This document shows, piece by piece, positions 1-6,946 of a stretch of 6,946 nucleotides of DNA. The stretch's first letter is position 1. Each line of letters starts with the position of its first letter. Made by a program: the position numbers and the translations under genes. Origin of the DNA: Bacillota bacterium (lineage in GTDB: Bacteria > Bacillota > Clostridia > Acetivibrionales > DSM-1351); contig JAFABO010000135.1 in the NCBI GenBank assembly GCA_023426005.1, positions 1 to 6,946 on the forward strand, written 5' to 3'. Under the pieces are notes generated by a model. It worked only from the letters and a program-made list of their open reading frames with translations, searched no databases and was not told the DNA's origin.

Positions 1-1892
1 GCGTTATTGATATAGTAAAATATTCATCAAATGGCTATTATGAGACCAGGGATGATTATCACGAGATAGATGTCAGGTGGCAGGGTATTGCCATGGATCC
101 CTATACCGAATTCGAAATAGCCATAAAGACCGAGGATGATGCCGACTATGTTGTTTTGAACAACAGTGTGGATCTGGAGCAGTATGTTGATGTTTCGACC
201 CATACATATCCTTATTATATTGAAAAGAGCATAAATAATTTAAACAGCAGCTACTTTACATATAATGCAAGGATTAAATCGGTTGAAGTGACATTGTCGG
301 ATGGTACAAAGGAGCATAAGCCTCTAAAAGCGAATACAAAGTACTATATCAAAGTCAGGGCTAAAAAGACCGACGCTGTAAATCTTGAAGCCGTGGCCAG
401 GTCAAAATATGCCGGCCCCGTCGATACAAGGACGGAGTTCAATCAGGATGACTATGACGATGAAGACGATAATACCAATATTACCGACAAATTCCTGGAT
501 ATGCTGGACAGGCTGGAAGAGAACGTGTACTGGGAGGTGGACAAGGCCACCGGTTCAATGAACAAAATTTATGTCAAGGATGAGAGGATAGTAAATATAC
601 TGGAATCTCCCGGCAACTATTCTTTTACCATTGACATATCACAAAGCCCCGGCTATGTGAACAGTGATGAGATTTATCTGGCCAAAAGTGTATTGACTGC
701 CATGAAGAGCACCAACAAGAGTGTGATCATAAAGACCAGGGAAGTGGAGTATACAATAAGACCGGAAACCTTTGATATAGAAAACATGGAGGAGTTTAAA
801 AAAGCTGCTGAGCTGGACCGTTCAAAGGATGTTTACCTGCAGCTTGACAATATCCAGAGTACGGGTGTACAGCCGGCCGGTCCGGCCGATGCCACAGCAG
901 CATCGAAAATGAATTCCCTTTCGGCCCAGGTGGTTGCCAGCAGTGCAACCAGTACTGCAATAAAGGATATGATAAAGAACAAGCTCTATAATGACAAAAC
1001 GGGAATCATACAGAAAAAGCTGGATGTATTGAAAAGTCCCAATAACTCAAAAACCAAGGGCGACGAGAAGAAAGTAAATGAATATCTGCTGCAGCTTATT
1101 GACGAAATAAAAAGTGAGCTTTCATACTATCTTGAGGATACCCTTAACGGTACGGGATATTCCAACGGGCTGTTCATACAGAAATACAGTGTTGCAAAGT
1201 TCAGTTCACCGATGGCGGTAAAGATGGAGTACAAGGGAAATACCCTCGCCAATCCATATGTTTTATACAGCGGCAGCGGAAACTGGCAGAAGCTTTCCCA
1301 GAACATAAAACGGGAGACGGGCTTTTTGAATTATGTTGTAACAGGTACCGGCAAATATATGATATTCTCGGGGAAAGATGTGGTATCTGCCATAGCCGAT
1401 GATAATCCGGCCAAGGAGTATATCACCAAGCTTGCCGCAAACTATGATCTGGCATCGGTATTTGCCGGGGCGGATAATTCGTTCAATCCGAAACTTACCG
1501 TAACCGTCAAGGAAGCAGTTCTGTTTTATGAGCTGATTTCCGAGTCCAGGGTCGACGGTCAGAAGAATGTCAAGGATAAGGCAAAAATATATGGCATTGA
1601 CAAGATCATCAATATTACAAATTTAAACAGGAATATTACGAGACAGGAGACGGCAGCGGTCATAATAAAACTGTACTGCCAGAAAACCGGAGCTGACTAC
1701 GGTCTGCTGAAGGTATCATATAATGCGCTCATAAGGGATGACAGCGGTATCACCAACAAATATGCAGTACCTGTCTACGCCTGTCTGCAGATGGATATTA
1801 TGAGCTTGGATTCCAATTCCAGATTCAATCCTTCAAACACTGTAAGCCGGGCCGAATTTGCCATGGCAGTTGAGAAAATGCTGGAAAGCTGA
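1..1892 (+). CDS. fn3 and SLH domain cell-surface protein, 5' truncated
   Basis: This gene is open to the left edge of the window: the frame reads without a stop from the first complete codon at 3, and the Trp-bearing strand of an fn3-like fold (VRWQGIAM) spans the ATG at 93, so that ATG is internal. Counting residues from position 3, 629 are visible: the end of an fn3 region (1-143, with the LKANTKYYIKVRA motif at about 109-121), an Asp/Tyr-rich linker (149-157), a beta-rich segment (173-260), an Ala/Ser-rich then helical segment (about 282-380), a second beta domain (390-457) ending GTGKYMIFSG, and three SLH-like repeats (463-514, 521-566, 574-629). The SLH core motifs are TVKE, TRQE and SRAE, so the first has lost the conserved Arg. 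The third, with FNP and SRAEF, is closest to consensus. SLH trios are known to bind pyruvylated secondary wall polymer, so cell-wall anchoring is inferred. No catalytic motif is seen. A signal peptide is expected upstream of the window. It is a C-terminal paralogue of the next gene. Confidence 0.88.
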   Translation, partial: VIDIVKYSSNGYYETRDDYHEIDVRWQGIAMDPYTEFEIAIKTEDDADYVVLNNSVDLEQYVDVSTHTYPYYIEKSINNLNSSYFTYNARIKSVEVTLSDGTKEHKPLKANTKYYIKVRAKKTDAVNLEAVARSKYAGPVDTRTEFNQDDYDDEDDNTNITDKFLDMLDRLEENVYWEVDKATGSMNKIYVKDERIVNILESPGNYSFTIDISQSPGYVNSDEIYLAKSVLTAMKSTNKSVIIKTREVEYTIRPETFDIENMEEFKKAAELDRSKDVYLQLDNIQSTGVQPAGPADATAASKMNSLSAQVVASSATSTAIKDMIKNKLYNDKTGIIQKKLDVLKSPNNSKTKGDEKKVNEYLLQLIDEIKSELSYYLEDTLNGTGYSNGLFIQKYSVAKFSSPMAVKMEYKGNTLANPYVLYSGSGNWQKLSQNIKRETGFLNYVVTGTGKYMIFSGKDVVSAIADDNPAKEYITKLAANYDLASVFAGADNSFNPKLTVTVKEAVLFYELISESRVDGQKNVKDKAKIYGIDKIINITNLNRNITRQETAAVIIKLYCQKTGADYGLLKVSYNALIRDDSGITNKYAVPVYACLQMDIMSLDSNSRFNPSNTVSRAEFAMAVEKMLES

Positions 1893-1930
1893 GAAATCAA
1901 AGCTTACTGACGGAGAGTTTATTTTGAATG

Positions 1931-1945
1931 CTGCAGCTGCAGCTG
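1931..1945. repeat. CTGCAG tandem/palindromic tract before the second gene
   Basis: Two and a half copies of CTGCAG lie between the upstream ATG (1928) and the preferred start (1961). The tract contains 12-base perfect palindromes (1931-1942 and 1934-1945) and touches the GGAGG at 1945-1949. It could pair with itself near the ribosome binding site or slip during replication, but both are inference and the tract is short. Confidence 0.5.
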
Positions 1946-1950
1946 GAGGT
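1945..1950 (+). promoter_or_regulatory. Ribosome binding site that favours the start at 1961
   Basis: GGAGGT lies 10 bases before the ATG at 1961. The alternative ATG at 1928 has only GGAG (1912-1915), 12 bases upstream. The downstream start also gives a standard signal peptide beginning MRTRR, whereas the upstream one adds eleven residues (MLQLQLEVNSY) encoded largely by the CTGCAG tract. The spacing is slightly long for either start, so the choice is favoured but not proven. Confidence 0.6.
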
Positions 1951-1960
1951 TAACAGTTAT

Positions 1961-4900
1961 ATGAGAACAAGAAGAATTCTGGCGGCAATATTATCAATTG
2001 CATTTATATTGACATCATACGGGATGTACGGAGTATATGGCGCCGATATCCCGGTTCAGCCCCCTCCGACCGGCCTGGCCATAACGCCTGTAAATCCACC
2101 GGAACCTGCTATAGGCTATAGCGCTTCGGATGGAGGAGAATCAGGTTTTTATGCCGATATAAGCTGGGGTAATCTGGCCAACCCTTCAGGTTCTGCCGGT
2201 ATAAACATACTGGGTAAATATCTGAATATATATCTTGAGGAGTCCCCCAAAGGCTATAAACCCGCCAGACCGGTTTATGCCCAGGAAAGAGGCCTGGCTG
2301 CCGACACCAAGCCCATAAGGATGAGAAACCTTAAATCAGGAACTGTGTACAAGGCTAACGCAAAAGCATATTACGAATATATCAATACAAATATACCAAA
2401 CAGTCAGGTGGCAAGATCCGACGAATCGGCCGGTTCCAATTCCGTAAGATTCCTGACCGATATTAATGTACAATGCTTTACCGCCGGAACGGGAAATGTA
2501 AAAGTAATTTGGGATGATGTGTGGGTCGATGGAAGGAGAATCAGCTATAAGCTTTATATTTCAGAAGACAAGGAATTTAAAAATGCCTTCCCTGTGACTA
2601 TATCAGAGGATCTTATTGGAAAAGACGGTCCGGTGGTTCTTAACGAGACGGATGGAACTCTGGAATATACACAGACTGTTAAGAATGCGGGCCGTGTTTA
2701 TTACGTAAAATTGGAACCTGAGCTCCCCGATAATAGTATAATCAGAAGCGATAAAGTAAAAACCTATGCCACTTCTACAAACATACTTGTCAAGACGACG
2801 AGAATGTTTGACAACGATGAGGGCACTGTCTGGAAGCTGGAATGGAGTCCTGTTCTGACCAGCCTGTCAGGTGCCGAAAGCAATGTAAAAGTTGAATATG
2901 AAATATGCAGGTACGAAAATAATGTCCCCACAATAATAGCTGTAAAAGAAAGTACCATGCACATAATAACTGTGCCCAAGGATTCTCCCGTGAGCTATTA
3001 TTTGATCAGGGCAAAAGTTACGAAGGACGGTCTGCCCTATTATCCGCCCGAATTAAATATAAAAATAGAATCGGAAAAGGTTGCCCTTATGGAAATGGAG
3101 GTCCCCACAACACCTCCCATGCCTGTGATAGTACCAAGCATCAAGGACTCAACGGGCAAAGTGGTGATTTCCTATGAGGACATTGTGTCGGAAGAAGGAG
3201 TTGTGACACACAAAGGTGAGCTTGGCAAGGATACTGCGACCATACTCTGGGAGGTTCCCAAAAAAGCCGACGGCACCATAGATGACCGCATACTGTATGA
3301 TATCTGGCTGACGGAAGATCCGAATACCCTTGACAGTCCGCCGGCCAGCACGCTTATAAGGGAATCCTTTCAGCCTGCTGAAGCAAATTTTGTGAGGGAT
3401 GCTACAAACGGCAACCAGATAATCGGCTATAAATATAAATTAACCGGCCTGATACCAAATCATACATATTATTTTAAGCTGGTAGCAAAGAAAACCTTTG
3501 CAGAGGAAAAGGACGGAATAATTCAAAATGTCACACACTCCTCAGTGCCTGCAATAAAACTTGTAATAACGCTTTCGGGAGACGCTATAGACACCCCGCT
3601 CATTCCGTCCAATCCGCCTCTTGAAATAAAGAAGCAGCCGGATAGCGACAAAAAGATGATCACGGACAAAAGCGTTACCATACAGCTTAAAAACAGATGG
3701 TACGAGAAATTTAACAAGGAGCAGGATACCGGCAGATGGTATTATGTTAAGACCGATAGAGCAGATTACAATGATCCCGTCGGCTCTATAGAGTATAATC
3801 CTTATGATCCGGCTACACCTGTGAATAATATAAACTACCGTAAGGTGCAATATGGCGAGGGTGTATCACTGTATGTCGGCTGTGAGGAATACTATGAGGG
3901 TATTGAACCAAATCTTGCCGACACAGCTAAATATCCCATAAGCGGTTACAAGGTCGGGAGTGTTTCTGCCAATCCGATTGCACAGCAAAATCTGGACCAG
4001 TATGAAATCCCGGACCTCAATGCTCCGGATAGTATTACAAGTACGGGACCCGTAACATCAAAGCATAATATAGTGATACCTGTAAATACACTCAAGCCTA
4101 ATACCACCTACGTTATCTGGGTAAGGGCCGCAAGACCGGATCCCGAGCATCCCGGACAGCTGCTGCTGTCGGATGTATCAAATCCCATTATATTTACCAC
4201 CCTGCCGTCGGATACCCAGGTGGTTGAAAATCCTACAGTTCCGGAACTCAGCTATAATTATGTTTCGGATACCTTCGTAGATCTGGTGTGGGATTACAAG
4301 GAAGGAAACAAGTATTATATCAAATACGGAACGGTAGATAATCCTGACAGGGCAGGCAATCCCATTGAAATTACTACTGAAGAACTTATAAGCTCGGGCT
4401 TCAATTACTTGCGCGTACCGGGCCTGAAGCCCGACACACAGTATTATTTCTGGATACAGGCCGAATCCTTCAGCCCGGATCATTCCTTAAGTGCAAAATC
4501 TGTCTGGAGCGACTCCCTGCTGGTCAAGACACTGAAAGACCTGCCCCCGGCAACGCCTAGGGGGTTTGGCGTTAAGAATACACCCGATGCGGTCACCAAA
4601 AACAGTATTATCTTCGAATGGATAGAAGAAGATAATCTGGAGTATATCCTTGAAATTGCCAGTGATATAGATTATACCGACGCCAAGGAATACACCGCCG
4701 GAAGCGTGGCCGAATTCAAGGTTGAGGGCCTTATATCCAACCATAGATATTTTGCCAGGTTATATGCCTATGATCCGGCAAAGAAATTGCGCTCCCAGCC
4801 CACACAGAGCATTAATGTGAGGACCAGGTCAAGTTCGGACGACTATGACTCGGATCAGGATGTGGACCATGTCATAACCGGAGATTATATAGAGAAAGGC

Positions 4901-6025
4901 ACCAATGTCATCGGGGGTGTATGGACTGTTAAGATCATAGGAGTCAATGCCGACAGGCTCATTGAGAGAATGAAGACCGACAGGGTTCTGGACTATACCG
5001 TTGACCTTTCCAAGCCTCCCGCAACTGCTACGCGGATTTCGGTTTGGGTGGCAAAAAGAGTGTTTGACAATCTGGAGCAATTGAAGGAAAATATTGCTTT
5101 CAGGACCACAATAGTAACATATGACTTCAAAGCGGGAATACTCTCGGATATATCAACGGCCGATACAAAAAGAGAGCAGATATATATCCTGGACATTGTC
5201 CTGACTCCCCAGAAGCCTGTTGCCAACGCCAATGAGCTGGTGCTAAAGCAGCCTCTGGCCCAGATCGGTGTAAAGCTGGAGACGGGAGCAGATGTCATAA
5301 CTGTTTCACAATTCAGTATTCCGCTGGTGATCAGGTATCCTTATACCAATGTCAAGGACTATACCGATAGCAAAACCTACGGTTATTATTACAATCCGGT
5401 ATTGAGCAGCTGGGAGCAGCAGGTGACCTCGGCGGACTATGATACCGATAACAGTGCCGGAGTGATGAGTTTTAAAACCCGGATACCAGGATTGTTTGCA
5501 ATAGCCAATAGAACCGGAAATCTTTTTGATGATATTTATGGAAACAAGTATGAAAAGTCCATAACAAATGTGGCATATAAGCATAAGCTTAAGAGTGTGA
5601 CAGGCAGGGGTTTCAGTCCGGACAAAATCATCACTGCCGGCGATGCGGTTAAAATTTTATTTGATACTATAGACGGTTACAAATATGACAATGGCTTTAT
5701 GCAGACGGCAGCAAAACTTGGACTTGTCAAGGCAAACAAGCTGGCATCCGGTGCGCTGACCAGGCAGGAAGCGGCCTGCATGGCAACTGTTCTGTATGAA
5801 ATCAAGTCGGGCACCCGTACCAAAGGAAATGTTAATATAATTTCAAGCTACAGTGACTATGGAAAGGTTGACAAAACTATTCAGAACAGGGTGGCTTTTG
5901 CCGTAGAAAACGGATTTGTGCCTAATGTGACCGAAACAAAACTAAATCCTGATGAAAGTATTTCCAGAGGAGAATTTATGTATATGCTGGAAAAAGCGCT
6001 TGTTTTAACAGGTGAGATTGAATAG
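1961..6025 (+). CDS. Secreted multi-fn3, SLH-anchored surface protein
   Basis: This is a complete gene of 1,354 residues from the ATG at 1961, or 1,365 from the in-frame ATG at 1928. Residues 1-27 form a signal peptide (MRTRR, a hydrophobic core, likely cleavage VYG|AD). Then come about seven fn3-like modules at roughly 35-166, 167-272, 273-372, 379-541, 544-750, 757-858 and 860-956. Several carry the fn3 strand-F signature, for example LKPNTTYVIWVRA, LKPDTQYYFWIQA and LIPNHTYYFKLVA. The fifth is about twice normal length. An acidic linker (957-970, DDYDSDQDVD) leads to a beta-rich segment (971-1064), a second beta domain (1117-1183, ending GLFAIAN) and three weak SLH repeats (1188-1239, 1240-1285, 1293-1349) with core motifs TAGD, TRQE and SRGE. 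There are only three Cys, as is usual for exported proteins. It probably forms a wall-attached stalk or scaffold; ligand and partners are unknown, and no enzyme, dockerin or cohesin domain is apparent. It is likely co-transcribed with the preceding paralogue. The fn3 boundaries are by eye; the fold assignment is firmer than the module count. Confidence 0.9.
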   Translation: MRTRRILAAILSIAFILTSYGMYGVYGADIPVQPPPTGLAITPVNPPEPAIGYSASDGGESGFYADISWGNLANPSGSAGINILGKYLNIYLEESPKGYKPARPVYAQERGLAADTKPIRMRNLKSGTVYKANAKAYYEYINTNIPNSQVARSDESAGSNSVRFLTDINVQCFTAGTGNVKVIWDDVWVDGRRISYKLYISEDKEFKNAFPVTISEDLIGKDGPVVLNETDGTLEYTQTVKNAGRVYYVKLEPELPDNSIIRSDKVKTYATSTNILVKTTRMFDNDEGTVWKLEWSPVLTSLSGAESNVKVEYEICRYENNVPTIIAVKESTMHIITVPKDSPVSYYLIRAKVTKDGLPYYPPELNIKIESEKVALMEMEVPTTPPMPVIVPSIKDSTGKVVISYEDIVSEEGVVTHKGELGKDTATILWEVPKKADGTIDDRILYDIWLTEDPNTLDSPPASTLIRESFQPAEANFVRDATNGNQIIGYKYKLTGLIPNHTYYFKLVAKKTFAEEKDGIIQNVTHSSVPAIKLVITLSGDAIDTPLIPSNPPLEIKKQPDSDKKMITDKSVTIQLKNRWYEKFNKEQDTGRWYYVKTDRADYNDPVGSIEYNPYDPATPVNNINYRKVQYGEGVSLYVGCEEYYEGIEPNLADTAKYPISGYKVGSVSANPIAQQNLDQYEIPDLNAPDSITSTGPVTSKHNIVIPVNTLKPNTTYVIWVRAARPDPEHPGQLLLSDVSNPIIFTTLPSDTQVVENPTVPELSYNYVSDTFVDLVWDYKEGNKYYIKYGTVDNPDRAGNPIEITTEELISSGFNYLRVPGLKPDTQYYFWIQAESFSPDHSLSAKSVWSDSLLVKTLKDLPPATPRGFGVKNTPDAVTKNSIIFEWIEEDNLEYILEIASDIDYTDAKEYTAGSVAEFKVEGLISNHRYFARLYAYDPAKKLRSQPTQSINVRTRSSSDDYDSDQDVDHVITGDYIEKGTNVIGGVWTVKIIGVNADRLIERMKTDRVLDYTVDLSKPPATATRISVWVAKRVFDNLEQLKENIAFRTTIVTYDFKAGILSDISTADTKREQIYILDIVLTPQKPVANANELVLKQPLAQIGVKLETGADVITVSQFSIPLVIRYPYTNVKDYTDSKTYGYYYNPVLSSWEQQVTSADYDTDNSAGVMSFKTRIPGLFAIANRTGNLFDDIYGNKYEKSITNVAYKHKLKSVTGRGFSPDKIITAGDAVKILFDTIDGYKYDNGFMQTAAKLGLVKANKLASGALTRQEAACMATVLYEIKSGTRTKGNVNIISSYSDYGKVDKTIQNRVAFAVENGFVPNVTETKLNPDESISRGEFMYMLEKALVLTGEIE

Positions 6026-6063
6026 GCAGGATTGTTGAAACCCATGGTTCTCCCGGGAAATAG

Positions 6064-6077
6064 ACATTTAAAAATGT
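6064..6077. repeat. Inverted repeat ACATTT-AA-AAATGT
   Basis: A perfect 6-bp inverted repeat with a 2-base centre lies in the gap between the large surface-protein gene and ywmB. It has the size of a small operator but could be chance in AT-rich DNA. Confidence 0.35.
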
Positions 6078-6083
6078 ATATGA

Positions 6084-6097
6084 CCTTTTTAAAAAGG
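6084..6097. repeat. 14-base perfect palindrome CCTTTTTAAAAAGG
   Basis: A fully symmetric 14-base palindrome ends one base before the terminator stem begins at 6098. With no central loop it would form a poor hairpin in RNA, so a protein-binding site in DNA is as plausible as a transcript structure. The function is unknown. Confidence 0.4.
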
Positions 6098-6134
6098 CAA
6101 TAATTTTATTATCAAATAAAATTATTGTTTTTTT
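6098..6134 (+). terminator. Intrinsic terminator after the fn3/SLH gene pair
   Basis: A perfect 13-bp stem (left arm 6098-6110, right arm 6115-6127) with an ATCA loop is followed by seven T residues (6128-6134). It lies 72 bases after the stop at 6025 and fits a Rho-independent terminator for the upstream unit. The stem is unusual in holding a single G-C pair, at its base; its stability comes from length, so termination may be partial. It ends only 16 bases before the ywmB start codon. Confidence 0.8.
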
Positions 6135-6140
6135 ATGGAC

Positions 6141-6146
6141 AGGAGG
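6141..6146 (+). promoter_or_regulatory. Ribosome binding site of ywmB
   Basis: A full-consensus AGGAGG lies four bases before the ATG at 6151. The spacing is tight, but no better in-frame start is present, and the N-terminus MKKTLFVLIA is a typical export signal. The ATG at 6135 is out of frame. Confidence 0.8.
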
Positions 6147-6150
6147 ACTT

Positions 6151-6903
6151 ATGAAAAAGACACTTTTTGTATTAATTGCACTCGTACTGGCTGCTGCAAT
6201 CATCGGGACCACTTATTACATAAACAATTACAGGAGTGCTGAAACCGGTAAAATTTCAATTTCAGATGCTTTTAAATCGTCGGGAGCAAAAATGGTAATA
6301 AATGAGCTTTACTTTTTTTCAAGGGCGGATAAGAGTATGAAAAACCTGGATGATTTGACAGCTGTTTGTGAAGATGTGTTTAAATCCCTTGAAATAGCCA
6401 ATTATTCAAAGAATTCTGCAAGTACCGACACTCTTATAAAAAGAGAATTGTCAGGAACAACTAAAGATGGGGTTAAAATATCTGCAATGGCAAGTATTGT
6501 AGGGAATAAATCCGGTGACGGAGACAAATATATAACTATAGATGCAACTGAAACAATCAATGGTTCAGCATTGCGTTTGAGGGATAAAATAGAAGGCGTT
6601 TTTGGTAAATATGGGCTTAAAACTGTTGTCAACTCATGTATCACCGGAACCTATGAAGGTAATTTGCAGGATTCACAGCTGGAAAATATCTGCAGAAAGA
6701 TTCTGGATGACAGTGATGCAAAAAAGGTTGACAGCACAAGGCGGGAAAACATTATCAGCGTATCGGCTTTTTCACCTATGATTGCGGATAAGCTGAGTAT
6801 CGATGGAAAGAACATTAACCTGAGTCTTGCCATCCGGTACAATAAAATCGAAAACAAGACTTACCTTTGGGTGGCAACACCTGTGGTGAACACCGAATAC
6901 TAA
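6151..6903 (+). CDS. ywmB: YwmB-family (DUF1779) secreted or membrane-anchored protein
   Basis: This is a complete 250-residue protein, a length typical of the YwmB family. Residues 1-25 form a signal peptide or signal anchor (MKK followed by a hydrophobic run to about 24), so the rest is outside the membrane. The mature part shows two halves: about 40-135, with the AKMVINELYFFSRA segment, and about 138-250, with the family-like C-terminus ISVSAFSPMI (202-211) and GKNINLSLAIRYN to YLWVATPVV (219-246). I assign the family from recall of these C-terminal patterns, not from a search. YwmB proteins adopt a TATA-box-binding-protein-like fold, but their biochemical role is not established and the export signal argues against DNA binding. 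In Bacillus subtilis ywmB lies beside murAA and spoIID, so a cell-wall or sporulation neighbour is expected beyond the right edge. It follows the terminator by 16 bases, so its promoter should overlap or precede that hairpin. By eye it is more AT-rich than the two surface-protein genes. Confidence 0.8.
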   Translation: MKKTLFVLIALVLAAAIIGTTYYINNYRSAETGKISISDAFKSSGAKMVINELYFFSRADKSMKNLDDLTAVCEDVFKSLEIANYSKNSASTDTLIKRELSGTTKDGVKISAMASIVGNKSGDGDKYITIDATETINGSALRLRDKIEGVFGKYGLKTVVNSCITGTYEGNLQDSQLENICRKILDDSDAKKVDSTRRENIISVSAFSPMIADKLSIDGKNINLSLAIRYNKIENKTYLWVATPVVNTEY

Positions 6904-6946
6904 GTGAAGCAATACAAAAATTTAAAGAGAAGGGAAGAGCTCACTT
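6904..6946 (+). other. Window end; possible leader of the next gene
   Basis: These 43 bases contain no complete gene. A purine-rich AAGGGA at 6930-6935 could be the ribosome binding site of a gene starting at or just beyond the edge; murA or spoIID would be expected from the ywmB context. A frame from the GTG at 6904 is also open to the edge, but it has no clear ribosome binding site. The next gene cannot be identified from here. Confidence 0.3.

Noticed and set aside
93..1892. A complete gene beginning at the ATG at 93
   Set aside because: The frame is open from position 3 and encodes fn3-like sequence before the ATG; no signal peptide follows the ATG, although the protein is of an exported type. 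The gene starts before the window.
4829..4870. Dockerin or EF-hand domain in the acidic linker of the second protein
   Set aside because: A dockerin needs two about 22-residue repeats with fixed Asp/Asn positions; only a single irregular Asp cluster is present.
2764..5584. Several minus-strand open frames of 64-102 codons inside the large surface-protein gene
   Set aside because: They lie wholly opposite a well-supported coding frame, overlap one another, encode no recognisable domain, and are most simply antisense shadows.
6035..6122. Promoter elements for ywmB (TTGAAA at 6035-6040, TAAAAT at 6117-6122)
   Set aside because: No pair of hexamers has an acceptable spacing, and such AT-rich matches are expected by chance here.
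5976..6212. Minus-strand open frame across the gap before ywmB
   Set aside because: It overlaps the ends of two real genes and runs through the terminator hairpin; the product resembles no family I recognise.
6904..6946. A new gene starting at the GTG right after the ywmB stop
   Set aside because: The frame is open for only 14 codons to the edge and has no convincing ribosome binding site, so it cannot be told from chance.
1..6946. CRISPR array, insertion sequence, tRNA, rRNA or defence/toxin genes
   Set aside because: Reading both strands showed no spaced direct repeats, transposase-like frame, terminal inverted repeats or cloverleaf sequence.

Overview
The window most likely comes from an anaerobic, low-to-mid GC, Gram-positive member of the Clostridia. 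The signs are two long secreted proteins built from fibronectin type III (fn3) modules with C-terminal S-layer homology (SLH) repeats, a YwmB-type protein, strong AGGAGG-type ribosome binding sites, frequent AGA/AGG arginine codons, and an AT-rich hairpin terminator with a U tract. The style resembles the cellulolytic clostridia (Acetivibrio/Ruminiclostridium group), but that placement is inference.

Layout: all recognisable genes are on the + strand. Positions 1-1892 hold the 3' part of a gene whose start lies before the window. It encodes the end of an fn3 region, an acidic linker, a two-part beta-rich module and three divergent SLH repeats. After a gap of 68 bases (or 35 if the upstream ATG is used) comes a complete gene at 1961-6025 for a roughly 1,354-residue secreted protein. 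It has a signal peptide, about seven fn3-like modules, an acidic linker, the same two-part beta module and again three divergent SLH repeats. The two proteins are paralogues in their C-terminal regions and probably form one transcription unit. Positions 6026-6150 carry consecutive inverted repeats, ending in a perfect 13-bp stem terminator just upstream of the next ribosome binding site. Positions 6151-6903 encode a YwmB-family protein. The last 43 bases hold no identifiable gene.

How the genes may work together: the two fn3/SLH proteins are probably exported and held on the cell wall by SLH binding to secondary wall polymer, with the fn3 array extending outward as a stalk or adhesive or carbohydrate-facing scaffold. 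No catalytic domain is visible in either. YwmB is a secreted or membrane-anchored protein; in Bacillus subtilis ywmB lies next to murAA and spoIID, so the window probably marks the junction between a surface-protein accessory unit and a conserved envelope/sporulation locus. I see no defence system, mobile element, CRISPR array, tRNA or rRNA. The points most worth a second look are the tandem paralogy, the parallel decay of the first SLH motif in both proteins, an extra helical segment present in only one of them, and the terminator placed against ywmB with almost no room for a promoter behind it.
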